Assembly (NCBI RefSeq): GCF_907164915.1
Contig: NC_061870.1
Coordinates: forward strand, 1,843,501 to 1,907,500
DNA length: 64,000 nucleotides
Reading direction: 5' to 3'
Origin: Impatiens glandulifera
Lineage: Eukaryota; Streptophyta; Magnoliopsida; Ericales; Balsaminaceae
Shown here one piece after another: positions 1 to 11,423 of this stretch (the stretch's first letter is position 1; every line of letters starts with the position of its first letter). The position numbers and the translations under genes are program-made. Below the pieces are notes generated by a model, which searched no databases, was not told where the DNA came from, and saw only the letters and a list, made by a program, of their open reading frames with translations.

Positions 1-383
1 CTGCAGACTTTCCTCAGACTTGTATGGATATGGAAGTGTTCAGTTTGTTCCTTTGGTATCATTCTCAACAGGTACCCGAATTGTCTTCTTGTACTGGTCG
101 GTCATTCGACTTAACCGGATGGCTTCCGGTGTGAGTGGTTTAACCGGACATCTTCCGGTTATTCCTCTGCCTTGTGGCTGATCGGCTGTTTGATGTTTCC
201 GGTTTTAAGCTTTGGCCGATCCTTTCTTTGTGCGGTGATGTTCCAAATGTTCTTGGTCGGTTTAGTAGCTTGACCGGCTAGTCTTCTTAGCCGGTTTATT
301 TGTTTGACCGGTCCGGTTCCTTGTTCCTGCATGGAAGGTTTATTTAAGTTAAGTTATGTGAACCGGTCTAATTTTATCTAACA
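1..383 (-). repeat. 3' LTR of the large Copia (partial)
   Basis: This stretch matches the inner-terminal 383 bp of the LTR at 11424-12726 without gaps. It ends in CTAACA, the complement of the TGTTAG that starts the LTR on the minus strand. The internal region begins at 384 with a purine tract on the minus strand. Only the U3-side part of the LTR lies inside the window. Confidence 0.95.
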
Positions 384-719
384 ATTTCTCCCTTTTTGAT
401 TATTTTATTTAAAATTATCAAAACCATGTAAGTTTGCAAACGTAGGCCGGTTCTTTCTTTGACCAGATTTTTGAAACTGACTTGGAAGAATTTTTCGAAA
501 AATTTGGAAAAATTTTGAGAATAATTTTGGAAAAGTCTTATCTTTTATCTTATCAATTTCTCCCTTTTTGATTATTTTATTTAAAATTATCAAAACCATG
601 TAGAAATGCAAGTATAGGCCGGTTTCAAAAATAACTTTATATATGTAGAGAAATAACCGAAAAATGGGAAATGTTATATATAAACACTAAGATAAACATA
701 GTTAAAGGAAAGGGAGCCC
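382..719 (-). repeat. Polypurine tract region, duplicated, plus 3' non-coding
   Basis: On the minus strand an A/G-rich tract (AAAAAGGGAGAAATTG type) directly precedes the LTR, as expected for the plus-strand primer of an LTR retrotransposon. About 50 bp including this tract (382-431) is repeated almost exactly at 554-603. The rest is AT-rich and I see no gene in it. Confidence 0.7.
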
Positions 720-3241
720 CTAGTCTGAGTCGGAGAAGTTGAAGCTGGCCATTATGTCCTTGGTCCGCTTTTTCTTATCCGGTCTTGAGACTCGCTGTTT
801 TGTAGACCGCTCCTCTAGGTGCTCTTCATCTTCATCTTCGTTGTGAGTAGCCGGGTCCGGTTGATTTTCAATAACCATTTCAGTGAATGATTCCATCAGC
901 CCGGCTACTTGATCATTCTTAGATGGTTTTCTTTTCCGCTTTGCCGGTATCGAAGAGGAAGGGGCCACCGATTTCTTCTTCTTGAGAGCGGTTGCAAATT
1001 CTTCGAACCCTTGTTTTTGTGCATTTAGCCGCTCTGCATCTTCCCGTTGCTGAGCGGCTACGGACTCTTCAAGTCCCGGAAACTTAGCCTTTGTCCTTCG
1101 TTCTCGCTCGGCAATTTCTTCTTCGGTAAGTTGCGGTGGCTCCTTTTCTCTTCTGGCTTCTTCGTCCAGCGCATCCTGGACTTCCTGAGCCGTTCGGGCA
1201 TTTGCCTCCACAACCGCACTGTCCGCATTCATCTTGGCCTTGAGTAATTCATCAACTTGTGCGGTCAGCGCCTTGAGGTCGGCCTCGAGTTTGTCGTTGC
1301 GGTCTTCAAGACCCGCATTCTTCTTTTCTAGTTCTGAGACCCTGCTGAGTGTCGTGCCGACTAGATCCTCAGTGACCTCTCTTAATCTTTGTTCGGTCTC
1401 TCTTTTAAGCCGATCGAAGTCATTCTTTATTCCTGAGTTGTCTTCTTCCAAGGCCTCAGTTCGTTTAAGATGGTTGTCGCGCAAAACCGCTTCTTCCCGG
1501 TAGTCAGCGTCGATTTGTGAGAACCGGTCATCTGCCATTACGAGCTTATTCCTCGTATTGTTGGCGAACCGGAGTGCCATGCTCACGGTTCTCTTCATCT
1601 TCTCCTCTAACGGGTGAACCGTTGAGTCTGCAAACTCTTGGAGAAGGCTTTTGACCCATTCTTTTGTAATGCCCGGTTCAGAGACTCCCGGTTGTTCATG
1701 TTGAAGTTCCCGGTGAAAGGAGGCTCCGCCCTTTCATCGGTTTCGTTTATCACCGGGTTCCCCCGAGGAGGTGTAGCACCATGAATTTGACCCTTGTTGA
1801 TCTGAGGAGCTTGAGAGTGCGGTATTTCGCGTTGTCTGCACATCACCTCCAGCCGATCAATTTCTTCAACGAGTTCTCCTCTCGCTTTCTCAAGTCTCTC
1901 TAACACCAAGGGCGTTAAGTTATCCTCCGGTGTTCCCTCTTCGTACCTTTCCTTAATCTTCCGGATCCGCACGGTTAGCTTCTGTAGCCGGGCTCACGGT
2001 CTTATGATGGAGGTTCGGCCAAAGGCTTCGTGAAGAGTTTCAGCGTTTGTGAGGCTCATAACTGTGTCATCTATTTCCTTCATCCTTCGGAAACACTCTT
2101 CGTCGGTTAGGTCCGGTAATATGTGTTTGTAAAGTTTGTTGAATCGGTTCTCGTGCCATTCCCGGTATAATTCGCCAACCTTTTCAGCCCGCAGTGCAAT
2201 GACCTTCAGGATTCGGCGCGCTATAGTATCGGCCTTCGTTTGGTCGTCCTCCTCCTCCTCCTCCTCTTCACTTCCTTCTTCACCGCCCTCGGCGGTCTCA
2301 GGATTTGCGCCCGTACCGGTATTATCGGGACTTGGGCCCGAATGCTCTTCATCATTCGGTCTTTCATCATCGGTTTTCTAAGATTCGGTTCGTTCAGATG
2401 TGGAAGCCGACTCTTCCTCTTCTGTTTGTGATGGAGGTTCCGAGAATACTATCTTCTCTTTACCCTTGCTTCCGGTCTTTTCTTTCGTCGGGGCCGATTT
2501 CTTGGCGGATGTCTTCTTTCGGCCACCTATGGAACCGGGGGCCGGCTGCTTCCTCTCTAGGAAGTGTTTGGATCTTATCAACCTTCTTGATGGGATGATG
2601 ACACCGGGACCGATGTTGATGTAATGGTGAAGCAAGATTTTACTAAGAGGGACGGCGTATCCCCATGACCGGGTTGAATCCGGTTTCACCATATCTTTCA
2701 AGTTGTTGAATACTTCCTTTGCCCAGTTCACTTTCGTACCTTCTATCAAGCCGACTAGCATCCCGATTTTGGCCTTGGTGAGGCTGTTGTAGTTTCCTCC
2801 TCTTGCCTGAACCGCCTTTGTGAAGATATCACAAATCGGTATGTACTCCGGTCGCAGTGTCGCTTTGTTACCGGATACTTTTATCGGTTCCTTAGTTGCT
2901 GAGAGTATCTGGCAAGTTGCTTCGAACGTTGTTAGTTCTATATCCGATGATGCATCTTGGCCGTCTGTTGGAAGGCGTAAGCTCTCTGCAACCGATTCCT
3001 CGGTTAGCTCGAGTTCAGTACCGTTGACAGTCGCGGTGATCTTGTCGCCAGAAAGAGTTGCGGTGTTGAAGAATTCTTCAACTGCCTCTCTATATAGGAT
3101 ATGGGGACCGCCGAGAAAGTACTCAAGTCCGGCCTCGGTTACCCGGTCAATAACTCCTTTTGCTGCAGGCGTTCCCTTCTGTCGGATTTCCTCGAAATCC
3201 ACCTGAGTCATGTGTTTGAATAAAACCGAATTTCGCCCCAT
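720..3241 (-). pseudogene. Copia downstream accessory gene, copy C (domain plus coiled coil), broken
   Basis: The first part (ATG at 3241, open to 2378) encodes a domain of about 230 residues shared with copies A and B. Hallmarks are GLEYFL, EFF, an LPT-x-G loop, a LRPEY segment and VNW. A Lys/Ser-rich stretch and a Glu-rich tract (encoded by CTC repeats near 2248) follow, then a long heptad-like coiled coil (roughly 1970-1100) and basic nuclear-localisation-like clusters (KRKRKPSK and DKKKRTK) near the C-terminus at 720. Two in-frame stops (at 2378 and near 1995) and a one-base slip in an A run near 1650 split what I read as one reading unit of over 800 codons. A TATA-like box lies about 120 bp upstream. 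I recall similar predicted proteins in asterid genomes with no known function, so I assign none. It may be retroelement cargo or an env-position protein; no signal peptide or membrane segment is evident. Confidence 0.72.
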
Positions 3242-3357
3242 CTTGGATGATTGAGAGAGTTTGAACAACACGAGAGTAAATAACCGCTGAGAGAATTTGA
3301 GAGCTTAGAGAGAGAAAGCTGGTTCGCGTGAGAGTGAAATGAAGTGGCCGAGAGCCC

Positions 3358-3366
3358 CTTTTATAG
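3358..3366 (-). promoter_or_regulatory. TATA-like box upstream of accessory gene C
   Basis: The minus strand reads CTATAAAAG, an excellent TATA box. A CT-rich leader of about 110 bp follows before the ATG at 3241. This suggests a promoter inside the retrotransposon, separate from the LTR. The role is inferred from sequence and spacing only. Confidence 0.55.
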
Positions 3367-3822
3367 GTGCGGTTTGGAAACCCAATCGTCCCATCAACAA
3401 TTGGCGGGAGTTTTCCCTCCAAGCCGAATAGGCGGCAAACAGTGGGCGGGAAGCCAAAGGCGGTAATCGAAGAGGCGCCAATCTGTGGGCGGTAAACCAA
3501 GAGCGGGAGATTTGGGCGGGAAATTTCCCTCCAAAATTTTCGCTTTAATGACGCAATCTCCTTTTGAAACCGATTGATGCTGCGGTTTTCGAAAGTTAAC
3601 CGGTTATTTTGAGTAAGAAGAATTGTGCAATCTTTTGAGTTTAAGCGGTTTTCTTTTGAGGTCGGATAGAATGTTAACCGGTTACTTAGATAGATATTCA
3701 AGACATTCAGATGACCCGGTCATTTAAACTTAAATAGAATTGTATTGAAGAAACATTACAGACTAAAGACCGAAAGATAGATCGGTGTGAAAACAGACAT
3801 ACATAAGATGGAAAGATACAAC

Positions 3823-4528
3823 TTATGTAATAATCATTTTAGAAAACTTTTCTTCCACTGCATCCATGTCAAGGATGTTCGAAGGGGATGTCGGTGTGCC
3901 CGGTCCAAATTATGGCCGGTACTTGAGAATAAGCTTACTGATGTGAGGGGCATAACCGAGACTTTTCTTGGTTAGCACCATGTTTTTCAGGTTTTGAAAG
4001 ATGACCGCGGATCAGTTGATGGTTGATTTGCTAACAATATGGGTCATGATGTTGTATGTGTTCTTAGAGTACCGCTGATTTGGAGATTGACAAAGGATAG
4101 ACCGGGTCACAATCTCAAGAAGGAGTTGAGTGTGATGAGCGAGGCTGGTTTTTAACCCATAGTTTTCTACCGGAACAACGGTTCCAGAGAAGAGTAGTGC
4201 GTGATAATATGCCTCACTTCCCTCCAGAGTTGGAAAGTCAGAAAACCCTTCTGTGGGCAGGTTGAACATGTTGGCAAATTCGGCTTCATCAAGCCAGAAA
4301 GTATGGTCTCTCACCGTAGAGACGATGTAGTTGCCCCTGATGCAAGCGCTTCTGAAGAAGGCCTTGACATCCTCAATCAGTATGGGACCGGATTCTTCGA
4401 TAAAGGTTCGAAGGCCGGTGTCGATGAGAGATTCAAACATGATCTCCTTTCCATGATTTCCGTCCCACTCTTCCATACATGATTCGAAATTGACGCTCAA
4501 AAAAATTTCCTAGAGTTCTGCTCGGCAT
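3823..4528 (-). pseudogene. Copia downstream accessory gene, copy B, broken
   Basis: This is a paralogue of copies A and C. It has the opening VNFES, then an L-x-D-T-G-L-R-x-F-I segment, FF-x-x-A, a TV strand, LPTEG and a closing block matching the VNW-to-GPG region of copy C. The open part is 4012-4500. The likely ATG at 4528 is out of frame because of one extra T in a T run just downstream. The Trp of the VNW motif is a TGA stop at 4012, and another stop follows in the C-terminal block. There is no coiled-coil tail; the copy ends near 3823. A TATATAAAG box precedes it. The function is unknown. Confidence 0.65.
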
Positions 4529-4601
4529 GATTCTAAACTTTGATAGTAGATAGAGAGGGAGTTCAAGATTTGAGGTGTGTTAATTTGATTAGGAAAGCTC
4601 T

Positions 4602-4610
4602 CTTTATATA
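4602..4610 (-). promoter_or_regulatory. TATA-like box upstream of accessory gene B
   Basis: The minus strand reads TATATAAAG about 75 bp upstream of the probable ATG at 4528. Its spacing resembles that of the boxes before copies A and C. Confidence 0.45.
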
Positions 4611-5036
4611 GATCCGGTTTTAGAGGGAAAGTGTTAGCATTGAATGTCAGTTTTGTCTCATTGGAGAAGAGAATCTTTATGTGTCCAAGGTTCATTGGGA
4701 ATAGGCGGATTGCGGAGCCCGAGGTAGGTGTTAGTTGAAAAGTAACCAAGTTAGTTGGATATTGATTACTTATGTTAGTTGGTAGTTACCTCATCAATTA
4801 AAGATTCCTTTTTCATTAATGTGCCAACATAATGGAAAGTAATCAAAAGAAACCGAGAAAATCATAGATAAAACCGAGAAAAACATAGAGAAAACCAAAG
4901 AAGAACATGAATAAAACCGAAGGGAACGTAAATAAAGCCGGAGAAAACATTGATAAAGCCGGAACGATCATGGGTAGGTTGAATAAAGATACACCCGGTA
5001 CGTGAAACAAAATGACCGGGTGCAGGAAGGAGTAAC

Positions 5037-5798
5037 TTAGTGTGCGTGGGAGTTGACGACACCGTTAGGGTTGTTGCGGCGGTTCCTCCTCCTCCAAGCC
5101 CCCTCAAACCGCTCATAGAAGGAGTCGGTTATCTCTTTGGTCAGCACTTGAGCTTGGTTCAGACCTTCGCCTGGACAGGTCGGAACACCGAGCTCAACAA
5201 GAAGGCAGCTTAGTTGGGGGATGAGGCCGACTGATCGGACGCCAACCATCCAGATCAGGACGTCGAACAAGACCCTTGACCAGTTCACCGGTGTACCGGT
5301 GGTGATCGCCGCCATCATATTGAAGGTCGCCTTACAGTAGGTGTTAGTTACATCTCTTCCGAAGATGCTCCTACCGATCACGTCATTGAGGAGCTGATAT
5401 CCAGCTCTCAAGTGTGATTTCGTACCGTGATCCTCAACCGGTTAGTCAGACCGTGCAAGGGTGAGGGAGATCTCAGCCTTTATGTTGGCCGGAACATCGA
5501 GATCTATCAACCCTTGCTTTGGCAGGCTAAAACACCGCGCAAAGTCTTTCTCGGTGAAGTCAAAGATGATACCTCCCACCTTAGATTGGATGTGAGTTTT
5601 GAAGTGGGGGGTCCCCCTGAACATCCTGGCGTTATAGAAAAATTCCAGTATTGATTCAGGATATATAGTGTGCTTGTCGTCCAGGAAGTACCGAAGACCG
5701 GTATCTTCCAGGGATTTGATCATCTTATACACGTCATAGGGCTCGGTGCTTGAGCAGGATTGAAAATCAACTTGAAGGATGTTAGGAAACTGAGACAT
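5037..5798 (-). pseudogene. Copia downstream accessory gene, copy A, one in-frame stop
   Basis: The ATG at 5798 opens a reading frame with the same domain as copies B and C: QVDF near the start, LEDTGLRYFL, EFF-x-NA, a TEKDFAR-type segment and an L-P-x-x-G loop. A single TAA at 5440-5442 interrupts it. The same frame continues to 5037 with the matching second half (a LRAGYQ segment, then TPVNW), ending in an Arg-rich then Gly/His tail. Apart from that stop the copy is about 250 codons long and has no coiled coil. It lies closest to pol. A TATTTAA box at 5861-5867 lies about 65 bp upstream. The function is unknown; it looks like the first of three tandem duplicates. Confidence 0.68.
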
Positions 5799-5860
5799 TT
5801 TTGCCTTAGTGAGAGAGTGATCTTTTGTCTTGTGAGTGTTTTGGTTAATGTTTGCTTCTC

Positions 5861-5867
5861 TTAAATA
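5861..5867 (-). promoter_or_regulatory. Weak TATA-like box upstream of accessory gene A
   Basis: The minus strand reads TATTTAA. It is weaker than the boxes before B and C but sits in the same relative position. The rest of 5799-6313 is spacer between pol and copy A, with no other gene seen. Confidence 0.35.
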
Positions 5868-6313
5868 CTAGTTGGGGGAGTATCCTATTGTCCAGGTATT
5901 ACAGAAGATGATATCTATTAACTGCAGGATAAAAGAGTATTGCATGAAATAAGTATGTTTGCAGTCTAGGGTGTTGGTCATAGACCTGGACTATGAAAGA
6001 TATCATCAGATCTTCACGTCTTTTTAGGTGCGACCAGTTTACTTTGAAAGGGAAATGTTTCAGAACAGATATCTTTAAACACTGATAATTATTCCACTTC
6101 TGTTTGAAATTCAAATAATCTAAGATAACCTGTTTCCGAACCGGTCAACTATCAGTTGTTCATCCCGATGCGGTTATTTGGTGCATGCACCAAGTAGCCG
6201 GTCGGTTTACTCTATCTGATAAGCCGGGCGGTTCTTCCATAGGTACCTTGAAAATTTGAAGTCCAACAGCTTAGGAGGAACTACCGGTTTTATCTGTCCG
6301 AACCGGTTTCCCT

Positions 6314-9300
6314 TTAAGCATCCTTAGGAAGGATCTGACTAATGTCGGTTAAACTGAGAGTAAGTCTGAATTGAGAGAACTTAGCTTCCTGTAGAGGCTT
6401 GGTGAAGATATCGGCTACTTGTTGATCTGTTGGTACGTATTCCAGCCGGATATGCTTCAGCGTGACATGTTCCCGGATGAAGTGGTGCCTTATATCAATG
6501 TGTTTGGTTCTGGAGTGGAGAACCGGATTGTAGGTTATTGCTATGGCACTTGTGTTGTCACAGAAGATCGGAGACTCTTCGGCTGTGACACCAAAGTCCT
6601 TCAGTTGTTGTTGTATCCAAAGGAGTTGTGAACAACAGCTTCCGGCCGCCAAGTATTCAGCCTCTGTAGTGGATGTGGCCACCGATGTCTGTTTCTTGCT
6701 ATGCCATGAAACAAGCCGGTCACCTAGGAACTGACATGTTCCGCTGGTGCTTTTTCTGTCAATCTTACAACCTGCATAGTCTGCATCTGAATAACTCGTT
6801 AGGTTAAAGGACGAGTCCTTTGGATACCACAGACCGACATCAGGTGTTCCTTTTAGGTACTTCAATATCCTCTTTGCGGCTGTGTAGTGGGATTGTTTTG
6901 GATTTGCTTGGAATCTCCCACACACACCGACTGCAAAAAGAATGTCCGGTCTACTCACTGTCAGGTATAGGAGGGAACCGATGATGCCCCGGTAAGCGAT
7001 TTGGTCTACCGATTGACCCTCATCATCCTTGTCCAATTTAACCGATGAGCTCATTGGAGTAGCCGCTGAGGAGCATGTGTCCATTCCAAACTTCTTTAGA
7101 AGCTCCTTGGTGTACTTAGGTTGGCTTATGAACGTTCCTTCTTTGAGTTGTTTAACTTGAAGGCCTAGGAAGAAACTTAATTCTCCCATCATACTCATTT
7201 CAAACTTGTTAGTCATCATTTTTGAAAATTTATCACATAGCTTAGGATCGGTTGATCCGAAAATAATATCATCTACATAGATTTGAACAAGGAGGATATG
7301 TTCCTTCTTTTCAAATTTAAACAACGTTTTATCCACCGAACCGATGGTGAAATCATGTTCTATCAAAAATGCGGTTAATGTATCATACCAGGCTCTAGGT
7401 GCTTGCTTTAGACTGTATAAAGCTTTGTTTAACCGGTAAACATGGTTTGGAAACTCAGCTCTTTTGAAACCGGGTGGTTGTTCAACATACACCTCCTCAC
7501 GTAGGTCACCATTCAAAAATGCACTTTTAACATCCATTTGAAAAACCGTAAATTTTTTGAAAGCAGCAAAGGCTAGAAAAATCTTAATAGCTTCAATCCT
7601 AGCTACAGGGGCAAATGATTCTTCAAAATCAATGTCTTCTTCCTGTTTGTAACCTTGTGCCACTAATCTGGCTTTGTTCCTCGTGACCAAACCGTCCTCA
7701 TTGAGTTTGTTTCTAAATACCCATCTTGTTCCAATGACCGGTTGATCTTTCGGTCTAGGGACTAGGTACCAGACTTTACTACTCTCGAACTGGTTTAGCT
7801 CTTCTTGCATTCCCAAGATCCAATCCGGATCTAACAATGCTTCATCTATTCTTTTCGGCTCAATCTGGGATATAAAAGCGGAATTAAAGTATTCCTCCAG
7901 AAGTTGACGCCTAGTTCGAACAGGTTCTGAAGGGTCACCTATAATTTGCTCAGGAGGATGTTTAGTGTTTCTTCTGAGGTTCAGTTCAGGGATGTCTACC
8001 AAATTACCGTTTTCTTGATCAAGGCTAGACATATCGGTAGGCTGAACAGGATTGTCAGACCGACCGACTTCCTCGGTTTGAACCGGGGCGTCAGCTTTCT
8101 GTTGTGGGACAGCTTGATCCGGCTGTGTTTCAATATTACCCATTTGGTCATGGACAAACCGCCTGAAGACCGGATTCTCATCTTCACTATCAGAATTGAT
8201 ATTATTGTTTTCCAATCTGTTGTGTAGATCAAAGAATGATGCAGTATTACTTTCAACTGATTCATCGAAAACAACGTGGAGTGTTTCCTCCATGGTTGAA
8301 GTTCTATTATTATACACTCTGTATGCCTTACTCACTGCTGAGTAACCTAGCATGATCCCAGTATCGGTTTTTGCATCAAAAACAGAGAGTTGGGTTTTAC
8401 CATTTATGTGTATATAGCATTTACAACCGAAAATCCTGAGGTAATTAAGTTTGGGAACCCTGTTAAAATAAACTTCATACGGTGTTTTGTTATGAAACTT
8501 GTTAATCAGAGACCGGTTTTGTGTATAACATGCAGTGTTGATAGCCTCAGCCCAAAATTTCTGAGCAATGCCCGAATCGGCTATCATGGACCGTGCGGCT
8601 TCCTTGAGAGTTCGGTTTCTTCTCTCGGCCAGGCCATTTTGTTGAGGAGTCCTAGCACTAGACAACTCGTGTCTAATACCGGATTCATCAAGATATGCGG
8701 TTAAGGTACTATTGGTAAATTCGGTACCTCTATCACTTCTAAAGCTATTAATGCGAGTTGATTTTTCATTTTGCAAACGTTTAAGCAGTGTAATCAAGTT
8801 CGATGCGGTTTCACGTTTATATGGTAAAAATATTACCCATGTAAATCTAGAATAATCATCAATAACTACCATGGTGTAAAGCATACCTCCTAGGCTAATG
8901 ACCTGAATCGGTCCAAATAGGTCCATATGAAGAAGATCTAAGCATCGGCTAGATTGGATATTTCCTTTACTCTTAAAGGTTGACTTAGTTTGTTTACCCA
9001 TTTGACATGCTGAGCAAACCTTATCCTGGTTAAATACTATGTCAGGAATACCTTCAACTAGCTTTTTACCGCGAATGTAGTTTAAGGTTTTCATGTTCAG
9101 ATGGTTTAGTCTCTTATGCCACAACCAGGTTTGATCAGTCTTAGCTATCATGCATATAGGGTATTCTACCTTAGTTTTCCAGTTTACCTTATAAATATTA
9201 CCTAACCTATTTCCGGTTAGTAGTACGATACCTTGAGAGTTCTTAACTAAGCATGCATGTTTAAGAAATTCTACCGTGTATCCAGCATCACACATTTGAC

Positions 9301-9589
9301 TAATGCTTAGCAAGTTAAAACGTAGGTTTTCAACTAAAAGTACATTATCAATAGTTAAGTTACCATGGACAATCTTACCCTTGACCACAGTTCTACCTTT
9401 TGAATTGTCACCGAAAGTGATTAGTGCACCGGTTTCTATTCTGATGTCGGTTAGCAGGTTGTTGTTCCCGGTCATATGCCTGGAGCAACCACTATCCAGG
9501 TACCATTCAGAATTTCCTAGCCATTTCATTATATCCTGCAAAATGTACATATTTACAACTATTTGGTACCCACATTCACTTGGGTCCAC
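6314..9589 (-). CDS. Copia pol polyprotein (PR-IN-RT-RNaseH)
   Basis: An uninterrupted frame of 1091 codons. The aspartic protease motif DSG is at residues 32-34. The GAG-pre-integrase/zinc-binding region has H158, H163 and C192/C195. The integrase catalytic triad reads D223, D286 and E322 with the expected D-x35-E spacing, followed by the PQQNG-x-AE segment. Reverse transcriptase (about 600-850) has [10 protein letters not shown] and YVDD at 771-774. RNase H follows with [15 protein letters not shown] and FCDNTSA, ending near the usual IFTKPL block. The product would integrate and reverse-transcribe the element in virus-like particles. The frame overlaps gag by 14 bp in a different register (+1 relative to gag), and the ATG at 9589 is probably not a true initiator. 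All catalytic residues I checked are present. Confidence 0.95.
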   Translation of the reverse strand: MDPSECGYQIVVNMYILQDIMKWLGNSEWYLDSGCSRHMTGNNNLLTDIRIETGALITFGDNSKGRTVVKGKIVHGNLTIDNVLLVENLRFNLLSISQMCDAGYTVEFLKHACLVKNSQGIVLLTGNRLGNIYKVNWKTKVEYPICMIAKTDQTWLWHKRLNHLNMKTLNYIRGKKLVEGIPDIVFNQDKVCSACQMGKQTKSTFKSKGNIQSSRCLDLLHMDLFGPIQVISLGGMLYTMVVIDDYSRFTWVIFLPYKRETASNLITLLKRLQNEKSTRINSFRSDRGTEFTNSTLTAYLDESGIRHELSSARTPQQNGLAERRNRTLKEAARSMIADSGIAQKFWAEAINTACYTQNRSLINKFHNKTPYEVYFNRVPKLNYLRIFGCKCYIHINGKTQLSVFDAKTDTGIMLGYSAVSKAYRVYNNRTSTMEETLHVVFDESVESNTASFFDLHNRLENNNINSDSEDENPVFRRFVHDQMGNIETQPDQAVPQQKADAPVQTEEVGRSDNPVQPTDMSSLDQENGNLVDIPELNLRRNTKHPPEQIIGDPSEPVRTRRQLLEEYFNSAFISQIEPKRIDEALLDPDWILGMQEELNQFESSKVWYLVPRPKDQPVIGTRWVFRNKLNEDGLVTRNKARLVAQGYKQEEDIDFEESFAPVARIEAIKIFLAFAAFKKFTVFQMDVKSAFLNGDLREEVYVEQPPGFKRAEFPNHVYRLNKALYSLKQAPRAWYDTLTAFLIEHDFTIGSVDKTLFKFEKKEHILLVQIYVDDIIFGSTDPKLCDKFSKMMTNKFEMSMMGELSFFLGLQVKQLKEGTFISQPKYTKELLKKFGMDTCSSAATPMSSSVKLDKDDEGQSVDQIAYRGIIGSLLYLTVSRPDILFAVGVCGRFQANPKQSHYTAAKRILKYLKGTPDVGLWYPKDSSFNLTSYSDADYAGCKIDRKSTSGTCQFLGDRLVSWHSKKQTSVATSTTEAEYLAAGSCCSQLLWIQQQLKDFGVTAEESPIFCDNTSAIAITYNPVLHSRTKHIDIRHHFIREHVTLKHIRLEYVPTDQQVADIFTKPLQEAKFSQFRLTLSLTDISQILPKDA

Positions 9590-11384
9590 ATGCGATTAGT
9601 CCCTTGGGTATCCAAACCTTGACAAACCGGACAGCCTTCTTTGCTAGGGTTTTAACCGTCCTTTTGGCACTCGATTTTGGGTATCTCGGTTTTTTTACGA
9701 AAGTCTTAAATGAGGGTGATCTTTGGTTTGACCTATGTGGTTGACGATTGGCTTTCCTATTTTTGAGAATGTCGGCTTTTCTTTTCTCAGGGTCAAGCCA
9801 CTTCTCAGAGTCGGTTGGACCAACATAGTTGTATTTTAATTTTTCTTCCCTATAGTATGCGGTCAACTCTTCTTCATCGGTCAAGGAGCTTTTAAGGAAT
9901 CTTATAAGAGGAAGGTTACTCCTTGTAAACCTTACTTTCTCTATGAGTTTTTGGTCTTTGGAGCTATCCTTTGTGTATCCTAAGCCGAAGATGCAAAAAG
10001 GATGTCTGTAATGACTACACATTTTCTTTACCATATCACTAGATCTCTTATATGCAGCCATCTTATATTGGAGTCGGGCATTTTCTTCCTCGGTTAATTC
10101 TCTAGCTGGTTCACTAGACTGTTCGGTACTAAGTGGTGGTTCAGGTTGTAACTCGGTTTCTAATGTAGTGGTTTCATGAGGTTTTATGATCTTCGGTTCG
10201 GTTATAATGGGTACTTCTGGTTCTGTCGGAATGGGTACTATAGGATCGGTTCTAATGTTGAGGTGCTTAGGTAGCATGGCTAGTAGGTTCTTATACTCTT
10301 CTACCATGTCATTCAATGCATTATATAACTCATCTTTAGTAAATTCTTCACAGGGAGAGTCAAATACTTGTTCCTCATTTGCCATAAGACATGTGAGTTC
10401 ATCATCACTGTCACTGTGAGCCCATAAGCTTCCTCCATCATCGGCTATCAGTGCTTTCTGAACTTCACTTCCTTCACCGGTTTGTTGGTAGTTGTTTCGA
10501 TTATCTTGGTTATCCGGTTTCTGGTTATCCCTCCTCAGTTTTCTGTATTCCCACTTAAAATGTCCCAAACAGTTACAGTTATAACACCTTACATTGGATT
10601 TATCGCCATAGTTGTAGTTTGTTGGTTGGCTTCTTTTCATGAACCTCCCAAACTTCTGTGCAAGCATAGCCATGGCATCCTCGGTGAACTGTTCGGCGGT
10701 TCTGATCGGTGCAGGTGCAGGAACAACCAGTTCTGTGGATGTGATCAGTGCTCTGGTTGATGTTGAGGCTGAGACTTCTTCTTCAGTTCTAGATCTCATT
10801 TCAAACTCATATGCCTTAAGATCTTCGAATACATCGTGCAGCTTCATCTTGTTTAGGCAGTTTGATTCCCTCATCACCATTGTCTTTATGTCCCATGCAC
10901 TTGGAAGAGATCTTAGTGCTTTCATGATAACCTCCTTGTTGTCATACCTCTTACCAAGAGTTGCAAGCTCATCTAGCACACCAGTGAACCGGTCACTGTA
11001 CTCTTTTATCGTTTCTCCCGGTTTCATCTTGATGCTTTCAAACTTTTGAGTAGCTACCATTATCTTGTTTTCCTTTATTCTTTCATTTCCTTCAAAGATC
11101 TGAATAACCGTGTCCCATGTCTCCTTTGCGGTTTTGCAGTCTCTGATCTTGCAGTACGTATTTCTGTCCACACTATTGGAGATCCGGTTTCTAGTTGGGT
11201 TATCTAGGTTATTTCTTCTCCTATCTTCAGCTGTCCATTCCTTTCTGTCCTTATCAATGATTATCGGTCCTTCGGCCAGAATGGACTCCATCTCATCATC
11301 TAAGGTGATTAAGTGTAGGTGCATGCGTGCCTTCCAGTTGGCAAAGTCATCACCTTCTAGCATTGGAGGCCTATCAAAAGACAT
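9576..11384 (-). CDS. Copia Gag (UBN2-type) with damaged zinc knuckle
   Basis: 602 codons starting just inside the primer-binding site. Residues 1-200 are a typical plant Copia Gag (FANWKARM near 15-21, then TAKETWD, a PGETIKEY segment and LPSAWDIKT), the UBN2/DUF4219 family. A nucleic-acid-binding CCHC knuckle follows at 267-280, reading C267, C270, H275, but position 280 is Tyr instead of the last Cys. The C-terminal 200 residues are Lys/Arg-rich and end in the VWIPKGL block that normally leads into protease. The frame then stops (TGA), and the usual continuation (a WVP segment) lies in the same frame just after the stop, while the protease frame is shifted. The knuckle change may impair RNA packaging; that is inference. 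Confidence 0.92.
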   Translation of the reverse strand: MSFDRPPMLEGDDFANWKARMHLHLITLDDEMESILAEGPIIIDKDRKEWTAEDRRRNNLDNPTRNRISNSVDRNTYCKIRDCKTAKETWDTVIQIFEGNERIKENKIMVATQKFESIKMKPGETIKEYSDRFTGVLDELATLGKRYDNKEVIMKALRSLPSAWDIKTMVMRESNCLNKMKLHDVFEDLKAYEFEMRSRTEEEVSASTSTRALITSTELVVPAPAPIRTAEQFTEDAMAMLAQKFGRFMKRSQPTNYNYGDKSNVRCYNCNCLGHFKWEYRKLRRDNQKPDNQDNRNNYQQTGEGSEVQKALIADDGGSLWAHSDSDDELTCLMANEEQVFDSPCEEFTKDELYNALNDMVEEYKNLLAMLPKHLNIRTDPIVPIPTEPEVPIITEPKIIKPHETTTLETELQPEPPLSTEQSSEPARELTEEENARLQYKMAAYKRSSDMVKKMCSHYRHPFCIFGLGYTKDSSKDQKLIEKVRFTRSNLPLIRFLKSSLTDEEELTAYYREEKLKYNYVGPTDSEKWLDPEKRKADILKNRKANRQPHRSNQRSPSFKTFVKKPRYPKSSAKRTVKTLAKKAVRFVKVWIPKGLIACGPK

Positions 11385-11409
11385 GCTTGCTTGAGTATTG
11401 AAACTAACT

Positions 11410-11421
11410 GCTCTGATACCA
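11410..11421 (-). other. Primer-binding site (initiator tRNA-Met type)
   Basis: The minus strand reads TGGTATCAGAGC, two bases inside the LTR end. This is the standard complement of the plant initiator tRNA-Met 3' end used to prime reverse transcription. Confidence 0.93.
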
Positions 11422-11423
11422 AT

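Noticed and set aside
405..611. Short minus-strand frame next to the left LTR
   Set aside because: Consists of the duplicated purine-tract region; no domain, and explained by retroelement 3' non-coding sequence.
3147..3701. 184-codon minus-strand frame overlapping the start of accessory gene C
   Set aside because: Covers the promoter and leader of copy C in another frame; composition is not protein-like and no homology pattern is seen.
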